Below are positions 9,365 to 18,425 of a stretch of 64,000 nucleotides of DNA, one piece after another. Made by a program: the position numbers and the translations under genes. The notes under the pieces are model-generated. The model was not told the origin of the DNA, searched no databases, and saw nothing but the letters and a program-made list of their open reading frames with translations. This DNA is from Mycolicibacterium monacense (GTDB taxonomy: Bacteria; Actinomycetota; Actinomycetes; Mycobacteriales; Mycobacteriaceae): assembly GCF_010731575.1 (NCBI RefSeq), contig NZ_AP022617.1:5890001-5954000 (forward strand), given 5' to 3'. Within the stretch, counting starts at the first letter, position 1. The number at the start of each line of letters is the position of its first letter.

Positions 9365-10912
9365 TCAGCTGTCCAGTACAGCCATGGCCGCGTTGTGCCC
9401 GCCGATCCCGGACACCCCGCCGCCGCGACGGGAACCCGACCCGCACAGCAGGATTCGAGGGTGCCGGGTGGCCACGCCCCAACGCTGCGCGGCGGTGTCC
9501 AGCGGATCGTCGGCCTCGGCGAACGGCCACTGCAGCCCACCGTGGAAGATGTTGCCGCCGGTCATGTTCAGGCTGTGTTCCAGATCGGTGGTGGTCTTCG
9601 TCTCGATGCAGAGCCGGCCCGCGGCATCCTCCATCACCACATCGTGAATCGGTTCGGCCAGAACGGAATTCAGTGACGTGAGCACCGCGGAGGTCAGCGT
9701 GTTACGCATCCGGTCGTCGTCGCCGTGCGCCAGCAGCGAATGCGGGGTGTGCAGTCCGAACACGGTCAGCGTCTGCGCACCCGCGGCGCGCAGCTCGTCG
9801 GACAGGATCGTCGGATCGTTGAGCGAGTGGCAGTAGATCTCGCACGGCAGCGGCTGGGGGACGTCACCGGCCGCCGCCCGGTCGTGGGCGGCGTCGAGTT
9901 GGCTCAGTGTCTCGTTGATGTGGAACGTCCCGCCGAACGCCTGCTCGGCCGTCACCGTCGGGTCCCGCAGCTTCGGCAACCGGCGCAGCATCAGGTTGAC
10001 CTTCACCTGCGAACCGGGTGCCGACGGCGGCGCCGGCTCGTCCAGCAGCGCGGCCAGCACGGTCGGGGTGACGTTGGCCAGCACGAACCGGGCGCCCACC
10101 CGGTGCTCCCGCCCGCCCGCCGAGTAGGTGACCTCACCGTCGGGCGTGATGGCGGTGACCTCGGCGCCGGTGGTGATCTCGGCACCGAAACCGGCCGCCG
10201 CCGCGGCCAGCGCGCCACTCACCGCGCCCATGCCGCCGACCGGCACGTCCCAGTCACCGGTGCCGCCGCCGAGCAGGTGGTACAGGAAGCAGATGTTCTG
10301 CACCAACGACGGGTCGTCGGTGCGCGCGAAGGTGCCGATCAGCGCATCGGTGGCCATCACCCCGCGCACCAGATCGCTGTGCGCCGCCGCGGTGATCGCC
10401 GCGCCGATGGGCGTCTCGGTGACCGCCCGCCACGCCCGGTCGTCGGCGCCGGACAGTACGTGCCGTCGGATCTGCTCGCGGGTCATCAGCGGTGCGGTCA
10501 GGGTCGGCCACAGGCGTTCGGTGACGGTGCGGAAGCGGTGGTAGAAGTCGCTGAAACCGGCCTCGTCGGCGGCGGCGCCGACCGCGTCGAAGGTGCTCGT
10601 GGGCCCGATGAGCAGGCCGGTGTGCCCGCCGGTGGCCGGGTCGGGCGTGTAGGAGGAGTAGCGGCGTTTGACCAGGCGGATCCGCGCGCCGAGGTCGTCG
10701 ACGATGCGTCTGGGCAGCAGGCTCACCAGGTACGAGTAGCGCGACAGGCGGGCGTCCACACCGTCGAACGCATGCGCCGACACCGCGGCCCCGCCGACGT
10801 GGTCGAGCCGCTCGAGCATCTGGACCCGGCGGCCGGCGCGCGCGAGGTAGGCGGCGGCGACCAACCCGTTGTGGCCGCCCCCGACGATCAGCGCGTCGTA
10901 GGCGGAGCTCAG
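9365..10912 (-). CDS. Phytoene-dehydrogenase-like FAD oxidoreductase (Rv0897c-like), apparent CTG start
   Basis: About 515-residue flavoprotein of the carotenoid isomerase/phytoene desaturase family. The N-terminal FAD-binding motif DALIVGGGHNGLVAAAYLAR is essential. However, the first ATG/GTG/TTG in frame is the TTG inside that motif (10864). Upstream to the in-frame stop at 10955-10957 there is no ATG, GTG or TTG. The only sensible start is CTG 10912, whose CTGA overlaps the stop of the DUF2630 gene, exactly where an ATGA overlap would be expected. The C-terminal RILLCGSGSRRGGGVSGIGGHNAAMAV is the family's second FAD contact. The substrate is unknown; family members act on polyenes or related lipids. 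Confidence 0.85.
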   Translation of the reverse strand: MSSAYDALIVGGGHNGLVAAAYLARAGRRVQMLERLDHVGGAAVSAHAFDGVDARLSRYSYLVSLLPRRIVDDLGARIRLVKRRYSSYTPDPATGGHTGLLIGPTSTFDAVGAAADEAGFSDFYHRFRTVTERLWPTLTAPLMTREQIRRHVLSGADDRAWRAVTETPIGAAITAAAHSDLVRGVMATDALIGTFARTDDPSLVQNICFLYHLLGGGTGDWDVPVGGMGAVSGALAAAAAGFGAEITTGAEVTAITPDGEVTYSAGGREHRVGARFVLANVTPTVLAALLDEPAPPSAPGSQVKVNLMLRRLPKLRDPTVTAEQAFGGTFHINETLSQLDAAHDRAAAGDVPQPLPCEIYCHSLNDPTILSDELRAAGAQTLTVFGLHTPHSLLAHGDDDRMRNTLTSAVLTSLNSVLAEPIHDVVMEDAAGRLCIETKTTTDLEHSLNMTGGNIFHGGLQWPFAEADDPLDTAAQRWGVATRHPRILLCGSGSRRGGGVSGIGGHNAAMAVLDS

Positions 10913-11157
10913 TTCAGGTAGCCCTCGACCTCGTCGGCCGGGCGTACCTCCGCCTCACGCGGATCCCTACCGCTGTCCCGCAGCGCGCGCCGTTGCCGCA
11001 ACAGATCCCAGCACTGGTCGAGTTGGACCTCCACCGCGCGCAGCCGCTGATGCTCTTCACTCTCGTCGATCTCGCGGTGCTGCAGTGCCTCGCGGAGCTG
11101 CTGCTCCTCGGCGACGAGCTTGTTCACCTGAGCCAGGATGTCTTGGTCTGATGCCAC
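10909..11157 (-). CDS. DUF2630 protein (Rv0898c-like)
   Basis: 82-residue soluble protein, VASDQDILAQVNKLVAEEQQ onward, rich in Glu, Arg and Leu with heptad spacing (LREALQHREIDESEEHQRLR, VQLDQCWDLLRQRRALR). It is probably a helical hairpin. Length and sequence match actinobacterial DUF2630 proteins such as Rv0898c. GTG 11157 is chosen because the family starts at this point. It diverges from the FKBP gene with 30 bases between starts, and its stop overlaps the start of the Rv0897c-like gene, implying coupling. Function is unknown. Confidence 0.85.
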   Translation of the reverse strand: MASDQDILAQVNKLVAEEQQLREALQHREIDESEEHQRLRAVEVQLDQCWDLLRQRRALRDSGRDPREAEVRPADEVEGYLN

Positions 11158-11187
11158 GGCTCCAGTCTGCCCGACTACCGTGGGGAC

Positions 11188-11562
11188 GTGACTGTGAACC
11201 CAGGACAGAAACCCGAGATCGACTTCCCGGACGGCCCGGCCCCGACTGAGCTGGTCATCGAGGATCTGGTCGTCGGTGAGGGCCCCGAGGCGGTGCCCGG
11301 CGCCAACGTCGAAGTGCACTACGTCGGCGTGGAGTACGACACCGGCGAGGAGTTCGACAGCTCGTGGAACCGCGGCCAGTCGATCGAGTTCCCGCTGCAG
11401 GGTCTGATCCAGGGCTGGCAGGACGGCATCCCGGGGATGCGGGTCGGCGGCCGGCGCAAGCTGACGATTCCGCCCGCACAGGCCTACGGGCCCGCCGGCG
11501 GGGGTCACCGGCTGTCGGGCAAGACGCTGATCTTCGTCATCGACCTGCTGGCCACCCGATAA
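11188..11562 (+). CDS. FKBP-type peptidyl-prolyl isomerase
   Basis: 124-residue single-domain FKBP. It catalyses cis-trans isomerisation of proline bonds. The family core is present: LVVGEGPEAVPGANVEVHYVG, EFDSSWNRGQSIEFPLQGLI, GWQDGIPGMRVGGRRKLTIP and AYGPAGG...LIFVIDLL. No signal peptide is visible, so it is probably cytoplasmic. GTG 11188 start. It is convergent with prrB; the gap holds an 11-bp-arm inverted repeat that could end both transcripts. Confidence 0.92.
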   Translation: MTVNPGQKPEIDFPDGPAPTELVIEDLVVGEGPEAVPGANVEVHYVGVEYDTGEEFDSSWNRGQSIEFPLQGLIQGWQDGIPGMRVGGRRKLTIPPAQAYGPAGGGHRLSGKTLIFVIDLLATR

Positions 11563-11569
11563 GGTCCGC

Positions 11570-11626
11570 CGAACGTGAGCCCGTGAGCGAGAAAGCGCCC
11601 GCGACTCACGCACAAGCTCACGTTCG
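11570..11626. terminator. Nested inverted repeat between convergent FKBP and prrB genes
   Basis: Perfect 11-base arms CGAACGTGAGC (11570-11580) and GCTCACGTTCG (11616-11626), with an inner CGTGAG/CTCACG pair (11582-11587, 11605-11610). There is no U-run, which is common in mycobacterial terminators. Its symmetry and convergent position suggest a bidirectional terminator or transcript-end stabiliser. Confidence 0.45.
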
Positions 11627-11633
11627 CGCAGGG

Positions 11634-12980
11634 TCAGCCGCGGGGCCCGGGTAGCCGCAGCAGCAGCCGCGCCCCGCCGAGCGGGCTGGACTCCAGTGTC
11701 GCCGTCCCGCCGTGCAATTCGGCCTGCTGAGCGACCAGCGCCAGCCCCAGCCCGGAGCCGGAGTGCGACGCGGTCGACCCGCGGGAGAACCGCTCGAACA
11801 CCCGCGTGCGTTCCTCCTCGGGCACGCCGACGCCGTCGTCGTCGATCGCGATCTCCACACCCGCGCGGGAACTGACCGCCGACAGCTGCACCCGCGTGGC
11901 GCCGCCGTGTTTGACGGCGTTGGCGATCGCGTTGTCGACGGCGAGCCGCAACCCGGCGGGCAGTCCGACGATGATCACCGTCGGCGCAGGCACCAGCGTC
12001 ACCTCCAGGTCCGGATACACGCGCATCGCGTCGTGGGCGGCGCGGTCGAGCAGTTCGGTGATGTCGACGGGCACATGGTCAGCGGCGGTCGACAGTTCGC
12101 CCTGGGCCAGGCGTTCCAGCGCGGACAGCGTCGCCTCGATACGCGACTGGGTCCGGATGACGTCGTTGATCACCTCTTTGCGCTGTTCGTCGGCGAGGTC
12201 GAGGGTGGCCAGCACCTCCAGGTTGGTCCGCATCGCGGTCAGCGGCGTGCGCAGTTCGTGCGCGGAGACCGACGCGAAGTCGCGCGCCGACGCCAGCGCG
12301 GCCTTCGTGCGGTCCTGTTCGGACCAGATGCGTTCGAGCATGCCCTTGACGGCTTCGGCGATCTCCACGGCCTCGGAGGCGCCGCGCACTTCGACGTCGG
12401 GGGCTTCGTCACCGGCGTCGATCTGGCGGGTCTGTTCGGCGAGGCGTTTGAGCGGGCGCACCGCGAACGCCGCCAGCAGCCAGCCCAGCAGGGTGGCCGC
12501 CCCGACCGCCAATGCGCAGATGATGATCACCCGTCGGTGCAGGTTGTTGGTGTCGGCGACGGTGGCGTCGTAGGTGGCGCCGACTTCCACCGACATCGGT
12601 TCGGGGTAGCGGATGTCGACGGTGCGCACCCGGTAGCGCACACCGTCGACGTAGGTGTCGGCGTACCCAGGCTGCGACTCCGGCAGCACCACGTCGGAGT
12701 TCGAGGTGACCTCACCGCTGGGTAGGCGCACGGTGATGACGACGTCCTGGTTGTTCGGCGACTTCGGGATGGTGTCCAGGCCGCGCGGCAGGAACGGGAT
12801 CGCGAAACCGGCCGCCTCGTCGAGGCGCCGGTCGAGGCGCTCCTTGCGGTCGTTGGTGATGCCGACCCACACCACGGTGCCGACGATGACCACGACGATC
12901 GCCGCGCCGATTGCTGTCGCGAAGGCCACCCTGGTCCGCAGGGACGGGGTGCGGCGGAAGATCCGCGACAGCGCGCTCAT
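11634..12980 (-). CDS. prrB: Sensor histidine kinase PrrB
   Basis: 448-residue membrane kinase of the essential PrrAB two-component system. TM1 spans about residues 19-41 and TM2 about 151-172, enclosing an extracytoplasmic sensor of about 110 residues. A HAMP linker follows (AVRPLKRLAEQTRQIDAGDE). The H-box SAHELRTPLTAM places the phospho-accepting His at 241. ATPase boxes are DNAIANAVKHGG, DDDGVGVPEEE and GSGLGLALV. It lies 2 bases downstream of prrA in one operon. Homologues respond to growth conditions in mycobacteria; the sensed signal is not evident from the sequence. Confidence 0.95.
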   Translation of the reverse strand: MSALSRIFRRTPSLRTRVAFATAIGAAIVVVIVGTVVWVGITNDRKERLDRRLDEAAGFAIPFLPRGLDTIPKSPNNQDVVITVRLPSGEVTSNSDVVLPESQPGYADTYVDGVRYRVRTVDIRYPEPMSVEVGATYDATVADTNNLHRRVIIICALAVGAATLLGWLLAAFAVRPLKRLAEQTRQIDAGDEAPDVEVRGASEAVEIAEAVKGMLERIWSEQDRTKAALASARDFASVSAHELRTPLTAMRTNLEVLATLDLADEQRKEVINDVIRTQSRIEATLSALERLAQGELSTAADHVPVDITELLDRAAHDAMRVYPDLEVTLVPAPTVIIVGLPAGLRLAVDNAIANAVKHGGATRVQLSAVSSRAGVEIAIDDDGVGVPEEERTRVFERFSRGSTASHSGSGLGLALVAQQAELHGGTATLESSPLGGARLLLRLPGPRG

Positions 12981-12982
12981 GG

Positions 12983-13684
12983 CTATTGGGTCCGGAGGAC
13001 GAATCCCACACCGCGCACGGTGTGCAGCAGGCGGGGCGCGCCGCCCGCCTCGAGCTTGCGGCGCAGGTATCCGATGAACACGTCGACGACGTTGGTGTCG
13101 GCGGCGAAGTCGTAACCCCAGACCAGTTCGAGCAACTGGGCGCGGGAGAGCACCGCGGTCTTGTGCTCGGCCAGCACCGCCAGCAGGTCGAATTCACGTT
13201 TGGTCAGGTCGACGTCGGCGCCGTTGACACGGGCCCGCCGGCCGGGGATGTCGACCTCGAGCGGGCCGACCTGGATGGTCTCCGACGAGAAGGTCGCCGA
13301 CGAACCGCGCCGACGCAAGAGTGCCTTGACCCGGGCCACGAGCTCGGCCAGCACGAAGGGTTTGACGAGGTAGTCGTCGGCGCCCGCCTCCAGACCGGCC
13401 ACCCGGTCGTCGACACTGCTGCGCGCGCTCAGCACGCAGACCGGCACGTCGTTGTCCATCGCGCGCAACGCCGTGACCACGCTGACGCCGTCGAGCACCG
13501 GCATGTTGATGTCGAGGACGATCGCATCGGGGCGCGTCTCGGTGGCGCTGCGCAGCGCCTCGGCGCCGTCCACCGCGGTGGACACGTCGAACCCGGACAG
13601 CCGCAACCCGCGCTCCAGAGACGCCAGCACGTCGGGGTCGTCGTCGACGACCAGTACCCGGGGCGATCCCACACCACTGTCCAT
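12983..13684 (-). CDS. prrA: Response regulator PrrA
   Basis: 233-residue OmpR/PhoB-type regulator. The receiver domain (residues 8-125) has the acidic pocket VVDDDPD, the phosphorylation site Asp58 (IVLDIN) and Lys108 (LVKPF). The C-terminal winged helix (about 135-230) contains [13 protein letters not shown], then [30 protein letters not shown] and [11 protein letters not shown]. It is the upstream gene of the prrAB operon. Phosphorylated by PrrB, it binds DNA to adjust respiration and nutrient genes according to mycobacterial literature. The potassium-channel gene lies 26 bases upstream on the same strand. Confidence 0.96.
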   Translation of the reverse strand: MDSGVGSPRVLVVDDDPDVLASLERGLRLSGFDVSTAVDGAEALRSATETRPDAIVLDINMPVLDGVSVVTALRAMDNDVPVCVLSARSSVDDRVAGLEAGADDYLVKPFVLAELVARVKALLRRRGSSATFSSETIQVGPLEVDIPGRRARVNGADVDLTKREFDLLAVLAEHKTAVLSRAQLLELVWGYDFAADTNVVDVFIGYLRRKLEAGGAPRLLHTVRGVGFVLRTQ

Positions 13685-13710
13685 AGGAGCAATCTTGCCT
13701 GATACCGAGG

Positions 13711-14472
13711 TCAGGCTGGGGGAGGCTGCCCGCTGGATCGCCGTCCCTCCTCACGCATCTGTGCGATCTCCCCGCGCAGATCCGCGATCTCGGCGAGCAG
13801 CCTGCCGATGTGTTCGGTCGTCACCATGTTCGCGGCGGCGTCCTCGTCGGACACCCGCTGCACGATCCACGACGCCAGCGTCGCGGTGATCGACCCGACG
13901 AGGCTGATCCCGCCGATCATCAGCAGCACCGCGATCACCCGTCCCGTCGCGGTGACCGGGGTCAGATCGCCGTAGCCGACGGTGGTGATCGTGGTGATCG
14001 ACCACCACAGGGCCTGCCCGAAGTGGGTGATGTGGGCCTCGGGTTGCCCGCGTTCGCTCTCCAGCACCGCCAGCGACGCGACGAACACCAGCAGCACCGC
14101 GCCGGCGACGGTGTACATGACCACCCGGCCGCGGATCGCGTTGCCGACCGCGCGCTGCATCACGGTGATCAGCGTGACCAGCCGCAACAGCTGCAGCGGA
14201 CGTAGCAGCGGCAGGACCACGATGGCCAGGTCGAACAGGTGCCGGTAGAACCATCGCCACCGGTTGCGGGCCAGGCCGAGCCGCACCAGGTAGTCGGCGA
14301 TGAACAGCGACCACGACACCGCCGTCACCGCGCGGGTGATGTCAGCGCCCGTGCCGTGCGGCCGAATCAGCACGTCAACGGCGTAGGCGGCCAGGAAGAG
14401 CAGGGCGACGCCTGCCAGCGGCCACTCCGTCCGCCGCTCCCACTTCTCCATCGTGTTCTGCGGAGTCGTCAC
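13711..14472 (-). CDS. Voltage-gated-type potassium channel (ion transport domain)
   Basis: 253-residue channel subunit. The selectivity filter TTVGYGD lies in a pore helix-loop ([20 protein letters not shown]). Four hydrophobic spans precede it (S1-S4), the fourth carrying arginines ([14 protein letters not shown]), and one span follows. The tail [20 protein letters not shown] is a short coiled coil that probably drives tetramerisation. GTG 14472 ([13 protein letters not shown]) or ATG 14451 could start it; the choice affects only the cytoplasmic N-tail. It would be a plasma-membrane K+ channel with a partial voltage sensor. It is not at this place in my recollection of M. tuberculosis and begins the accessory block. 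Confidence 0.88.
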   Translation of the reverse strand: MTTPQNTMEKWERRTEWPLAGVALLFLAAYAVDVLIRPHGTGADITRAVTAVSWSLFIADYLVRLGLARNRWRWFYRHLFDLAIVVLPLLRPLQLLRLVTLITVMQRAVGNAIRGRVVMYTVAGAVLLVFVASLAVLESERGQPEAHITHFGQALWWSITTITTVGYGDLTPVTATGRVIAVLLMIGGISLVGSITATLASWIVQRVSDEDAAANMVTTEHIGRLLAEIADLRGEIAQMREEGRRSSGQPPPA

Positions 14473-14530
14473 GGTTCGGCTGCTTACCCCCACCCGGGGG
14501 CTCCGAACCGCCGCCGCCACCCGGGAACAT

Positions 14531-14567
14531 TTGACCTCACCTTTTGTTGAGGTTCTACGGTGAATTC
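14531..14567 (+). promoter_or_regulatory. MerR-type promoter with palindrome inside a 19-bp spacer
   Basis: A -35-like TTGACC (14531-14536) and -10-like TACGGT (14556-14561) are separated by 19 bases, the overlong spacing typical of MerR-family promoters. The spacer holds ACCTCACC TTTT GTTGAGGT (14534-14553), a palindrome with one mismatch that resembles SoxR/MerR-class operators. Six bases after the -10 comes ATG 14568, so the transcript would start at or next to the A of the start codon (leaderless). No merR gene is in the window. Confidence 0.6.
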
Positions 14568-16448
14568 ATGAGTATCGAAACGGTCGCCCGGCAGACCCTG
14601 TACCGCCAGGCGCACGCCCGCAGCGGAGATCTGCACTCGCTGGCCGACCGTGCCCTGCTGCGCCGCATCTGGCGGTTCGCCGGCCGGCACCACCGCAGGC
14701 TCGCCGCGTTCGTGGCGGTCAGCGTGGTGAGCGCGACGCTGGCGGTGGCCACGCCCGTGCTGGCCGGCCGGGTGGTCGACGAGATCACGCGCGGCGGCGC
14801 GGCGTCGGTCGTGATCGGGCTCGCCGCCGTCATCGCGACCGTCGCACTCGCCGAGGCCGGGGTGTCGCTGCTGACGCGCTGGCTGTCGTCGAACATCGGC
14901 GAGGGCCTCATCTTCGACCTGCGCACCGCCGTCTTCGAGCACGTCCAGAAGATGCCCGTGGCGTTCTTCATGCGCACCCGCACCGGTGCGCTGGTCAGCC
15001 GCCTCGGCAACGATGTGCTCGGCGCACAGCGCGCGTTCTCCGACACGCTGTCCGGGGTGGTCTCCAACCTGGTCACGCTGACGCTGACGCTCGGCGTGAT
15101 GCTCGCGATCTCCTGGCAGATCACCGTCGTCGCACTCGTGCTGGTCCCGGTTTTCGTGCTGCCCGCCCGCCGAATCGGCGCCAGGATGGCGCACCTGTCG
15201 CGGGAGAGCGCCATTCACAACGCGACGATGAACACGCAGATGACCGAACGGTTCTCCGCGCCCGGCGCCACCCTGGTCAAGCTGTTCGGCCGCCCCGATA
15301 GCGAATCCCACGAGTTCGCGGTCCGCGCCGGGCGCGTCCGCGACATCGGGGTGCGGTCGGCGATGCTGCAGTCGACGTTCATGAACTCGCTGACGCTGAT
15401 GTCGGCGCTCGCCCTGGCGCTGGTGTACGGGCTCGGCGGGGTGATCGCCCTCGGTGGTCATCTGCAGGCCGGGGCGATCGTGTCGCTGGCGCTGTTGTTG
15501 ACCCGTCTCTACGCACCGCTGACCGCGTTGGCCAATGCCCGGGTCGAGATCGCCAGTGCGCTGGTGTCTTTCGAGCGTGTCTTCGAGGTGCTGGATCTGG
15601 AGCCGATCATCCGGGAGGAGCCCGACGCCGTCGCGGTACCCGACGGCCCGGTGCGCGTCGAATTTGATCACGTGCGGTTCTCCTACCCGACGGCGGACAA
15701 GGTCTCGCTGGCCTCGCTCGAGGAGGTCGCGGTGCTCGACGACCGCGACGACGGTGAGGTGCTGCACGACATCTCGTTCACCGCGGAGCCGGGGCAGATG
15801 GTCGCGCTGGTCGGGTCTTCGGGCGCCGGCAAGTCGACGATCGCCGCGCTGCTGGCCCGTCTCTACGACGTCGACTCCGGTGCGGTGCGGCTGGCCGGGA
15901 TGGACGTGCGCGACGTGACGTTCGAATCGCTGCGCGACACCGTCGGCATGGTCACCCAGGACGGACACCTGTTCCACGAGTCGATCCGGGCCAACCTGCT
16001 GCTGGCCGCCCCCGAGGCGACGGACGACCGGCTCTGGGAGGTGCTGCGCCGCGCCCGGTTGGCCGATGTCGTCGCCGCAATGCCCGACGGGCTCGACACG
16101 GTTGTCGGTGAACGTGGCTACCGTCTGTCCGGCGGGCAACGGCAACGGCTGACCATCGCCCGCCTGCTGTTGGGGAGGTCACGGGTGGTGGTGCTCGACG
16201 AGGCGACGGCGTCGCTGGACTCGGCGTCGGAGGCCGCGGTGCAACAGGCCCTCGGTGAGGCGCTGGCCGGGCGGACGTCGCTGGTCATCGCCCACCGGCT
16301 GTCGACCGTGCGGGCCGCCGACCTGATCCTGGTGGTCGAGGACGGCCGGATCGTCGAGCGCGGGACGCATCGCCAGCTCATCGGCCGCGGCGGCCGCTAC
16401 GCCGAGTTGTACGAGACCCAGTTCGCGGAGCCGGAGGCGGTTGCGTGA
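14568..16448 (+). CDS. ABC exporter, fused TMD-NBD half-transporter with canonical sites
   Basis: 626-residue half-transporter. Six membrane spans occupy about residues 35-330; the nucleotide-binding domain follows. Walker A is GSSGAGKST, the Q-loop VTQDGHLF, the signature LSGGQRQR, Walker B VVVLDEATASLD with catalytic Glu, and the H-switch IAHRLST. All sites are canonical, so it can work as a homodimer. The start ATG 14568 is supported by the MerR-like promoter immediately upstream with a -10 ending 6 bases before it; GTG/TTG codons further up overlap that promoter. A 51-base gap separates it from the next ABC gene. The substrate is unknown; MerR control would suggest drug or stress export. 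Confidence 0.93.
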   Translation: MSIETVARQTLYRQAHARSGDLHSLADRALLRRIWRFAGRHHRRLAAFVAVSVVSATLAVATPVLAGRVVDEITRGGAASVVIGLAAVIATVALAEAGVSLLTRWLSSNIGEGLIFDLRTAVFEHVQKMPVAFFMRTRTGALVSRLGNDVLGAQRAFSDTLSGVVSNLVTLTLTLGVMLAISWQITVVALVLVPVFVLPARRIGARMAHLSRESAIHNATMNTQMTERFSAPGATLVKLFGRPDSESHEFAVRAGRVRDIGVRSAMLQSTFMNSLTLMSALALALVYGLGGVIALGGHLQAGAIVSLALLLTRLYAPLTALANARVEIASALVSFERVFEVLDLEPIIREEPDAVAVPDGPVRVEFDHVRFSYPTADKVSLASLEEVAVLDDRDDGEVLHDISFTAEPGQMVALVGSSGAGKSTIAALLARLYDVDSGAVRLAGMDVRDVTFESLRDTVGMVTQDGHLFHESIRANLLLAAPEATDDRLWEVLRRARLADVVAAMPDGLDTVVGERGYRLSGGQRQRLTIARLLLGRSRVVVLDEATASLDSASEAAVQQALGEALAGRTSLVIAHRLSTVRAADLILVVEDGRIVERGTHRQLIGRGGRYAELYETQFAEPEAVA

Positions 16449-16499
16449 CGTTTTCCGCCGCGACGTTATTGGCTTGCCGCCGATGGGAAGATTGACTAA

Positions 16500-18425
16500 G
16501 TGGCCAATCCCGACTCTCGCGCCCTCGTCTCGGCGCCCGCGATCGCTGCTCGGCGGGCGCGGCCGAGGGCCAGTTCAGACCTGTGGCGGCTCCTGCCGTA
16601 CCTGATGCCCTACCGGGTGCGCTGGATCGTGATGTTCGTCGTCGCGATCGCCAGCCTTGGCGCGACGATCTCGATCCCGCTGATGACCAAGGCGGTCATC
16701 GACGGGCCGGTGCGCCACCAGGACCAGCAGGGGCTGTGGGTGCTCGGCGCCGCCGCGATGGGCGTCGGCATCACCGAGGCCGTGCTGTGGTTCATCCGGC
16801 GGTGGTTGGTGTCGCGCGCCACCATGGGCGTCGAGGCCGACATCCGCAAGGACCTCTACGCCCGGCTACAGATCCTGCCGATGAGTTTCCACGGCCGCTG
16901 GCAGTCCGGACAGCTGCTGTCACGCGTGATGAACGATCTGTCCACGATCAGGCGGTTCATGTCGTTCGGGTTGGTGTTCCTGATCCTCAACGGTCTGCAG
17001 ATCGTCGTCGTGACCGCGATCCTGCTGTCGATGTACTGGCCGCTGGGTGTGGTCGTGCTGGTGTCGATCGTGCCGATCACGCTGACGGTCCTGCACTTCC
17101 AGCGGGAGTACACGCGGCTGTCGCGGTTGGCGCAGGACCAGTCCGGCCACGTCGCCACCCACGTGGAGGAGTCGGCGCTGGGGCTGCGGGTGGTGAAGTC
17201 CTTCGGACGCGAGGACTACGTCTACGACCGGTTCGACCAGCAGCTGACCGATCTCTACGACACCCAGGTCGCCCGGGTGTCGGTGTCGGCGAAGTTCTGG
17301 ACCCTGCTCGAGATCATCCCGAACCTGACGTTGATCGTCGTGCTCGGTTTCGGCGCGTACGCCGCCGGCAACGGCTACGTCACGCTGGGCACTCTCGTCG
17401 CGTTCATCACGATGATGCTGTCGCTGGTGTGGCCGATCGCCTCGCTGGGGTTCCTGCTGTCGATGATGCAGGAGTCGTACACCGCGGCCAACCGCATCGC
17501 CGAGATCTTCGACGCGCCACGGGAGATCACCGACGGCCCCCGCAACGACACCCCGCGCGGCGGCCGCCTCGAACTCGTCGACGTGGGGTTCCGATTCCCG
17601 GACAGCAAGGACTGGGCACTCCGGAATGTGAACGTGACCGTCGAACCTGGCGAGACGGTGGCGCTGGTCGGGTCGACGGGGTCGGGTAAGTCGGTGCTGG
17701 CCGCGCTGCTGTCGCGGCTCTACGACGTGACCGAGGGGTCGATCCGCATCGACGGCGTCGACATCCGCGAGCTGTCGCTGCCGGCGCTGCGCCAGGCCGT
17801 CGCGACGGCGTTCGAGGATCCGACGCTGTTCTCGATGTCGGTCGCCGAGAACCTCCGGCTGGGCCGGCCGGACGCCACCGAAGCACAGATGGCCGAGGCC
17901 ATCGAGGTGGCCGCCGCGCAGTTCGTCTACGATCTGCCGTTCGGGCTGGACACCCGCATCGGTGAACAGGGTATGAGCCTGTCCGGCGGTCAGCGGCAAC
18001 GTCTTTCGCTGGCCCGCGCGATCCTCGCGGCCCCGAGGATCCTCGTCCTCGACGACACCCTCTCCGCGCTCGACGTCCACACCGAGGCCGTCGTCGAGGA
18101 GGCGCTGCGCCGGGTGCTGCACGCGGTCACCGGCATCGTCGTCGCGCACCGCGCGTCGACCGTCCTCCTGGCCGACAAGGTGGCCTTGCTCGAGAACGGA
18201 ACCGTCACCCACGTCGGCACCCATGCCGAACTGCTCGCTGATGTGCCGCAGTACCGCTACCTGCTGGCCGCCGATGACGAACTCGACGACGGCGCCGAAC
18301 GCGCCGCCGACTGGACGGACGACGATGCGCGCGAGCGCATCGAGCACGCGTACACCGAACACGAGGCGACCGAGGACGCCTGCGCCGATCCCCGGTTCGT
18401 GACATCGGAGGCCGAACGCCGATGA
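16500..18425 (+). CDS. ABC exporter subunit with degenerate catalytic site (heterodimer partner A)
   Basis: 641-residue TMD-NBD protein. Walker A GSTGSGKSV and signature LSGGQRQR are intact. Walker B, however, ends ILVLDDTLSALD, with Asp replacing the catalytic Glu, and the Q-loop reads TAFEDPTLF with Glu for Gln. Such losses mark the degenerate half of heterodimeric exporters. A C-terminal acidic tail (ADDELDDGAERAADWTDDDA) extends past the NBD. The gene overlaps the next by ATGA, implying stoichiometric expression. The partner carries the complementary degenerate signature. GTG 16500 start. The substrate is not predictable. Confidence 0.93.
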   Translation: MANPDSRALVSAPAIAARRARPRASSDLWRLLPYLMPYRVRWIVMFVVAIASLGATISIPLMTKAVIDGPVRHQDQQGLWVLGAAAMGVGITEAVLWFIRRWLVSRATMGVEADIRKDLYARLQILPMSFHGRWQSGQLLSRVMNDLSTIRRFMSFGLVFLILNGLQIVVVTAILLSMYWPLGVVVLVSIVPITLTVLHFQREYTRLSRLAQDQSGHVATHVEESALGLRVVKSFGREDYVYDRFDQQLTDLYDTQVARVSVSAKFWTLLEIIPNLTLIVVLGFGAYAAGNGYVTLGTLVAFITMMLSLVWPIASLGFLLSMMQESYTAANRIAEIFDAPREITDGPRNDTPRGGRLELVDVGFRFPDSKDWALRNVNVTVEPGETVALVGSTGSGKSVLAALLSRLYDVTEGSIRIDGVDIRELSLPALRQAVATAFEDPTLFSMSVAENLRLGRPDATEAQMAEAIEVAAAQFVYDLPFGLDTRIGEQGMSLSGGQRQRLSLARAILAAPRILVLDDTLSALDVHTEAVVEEALRRVLHAVTGIVVAHRASTVLLADKVALLENGTVTHVGTHAELLADVPQYRYLLAADDELDDGAERAADWTDDDARERIEHAYTEHEATEDACADPRFVTSEAERR

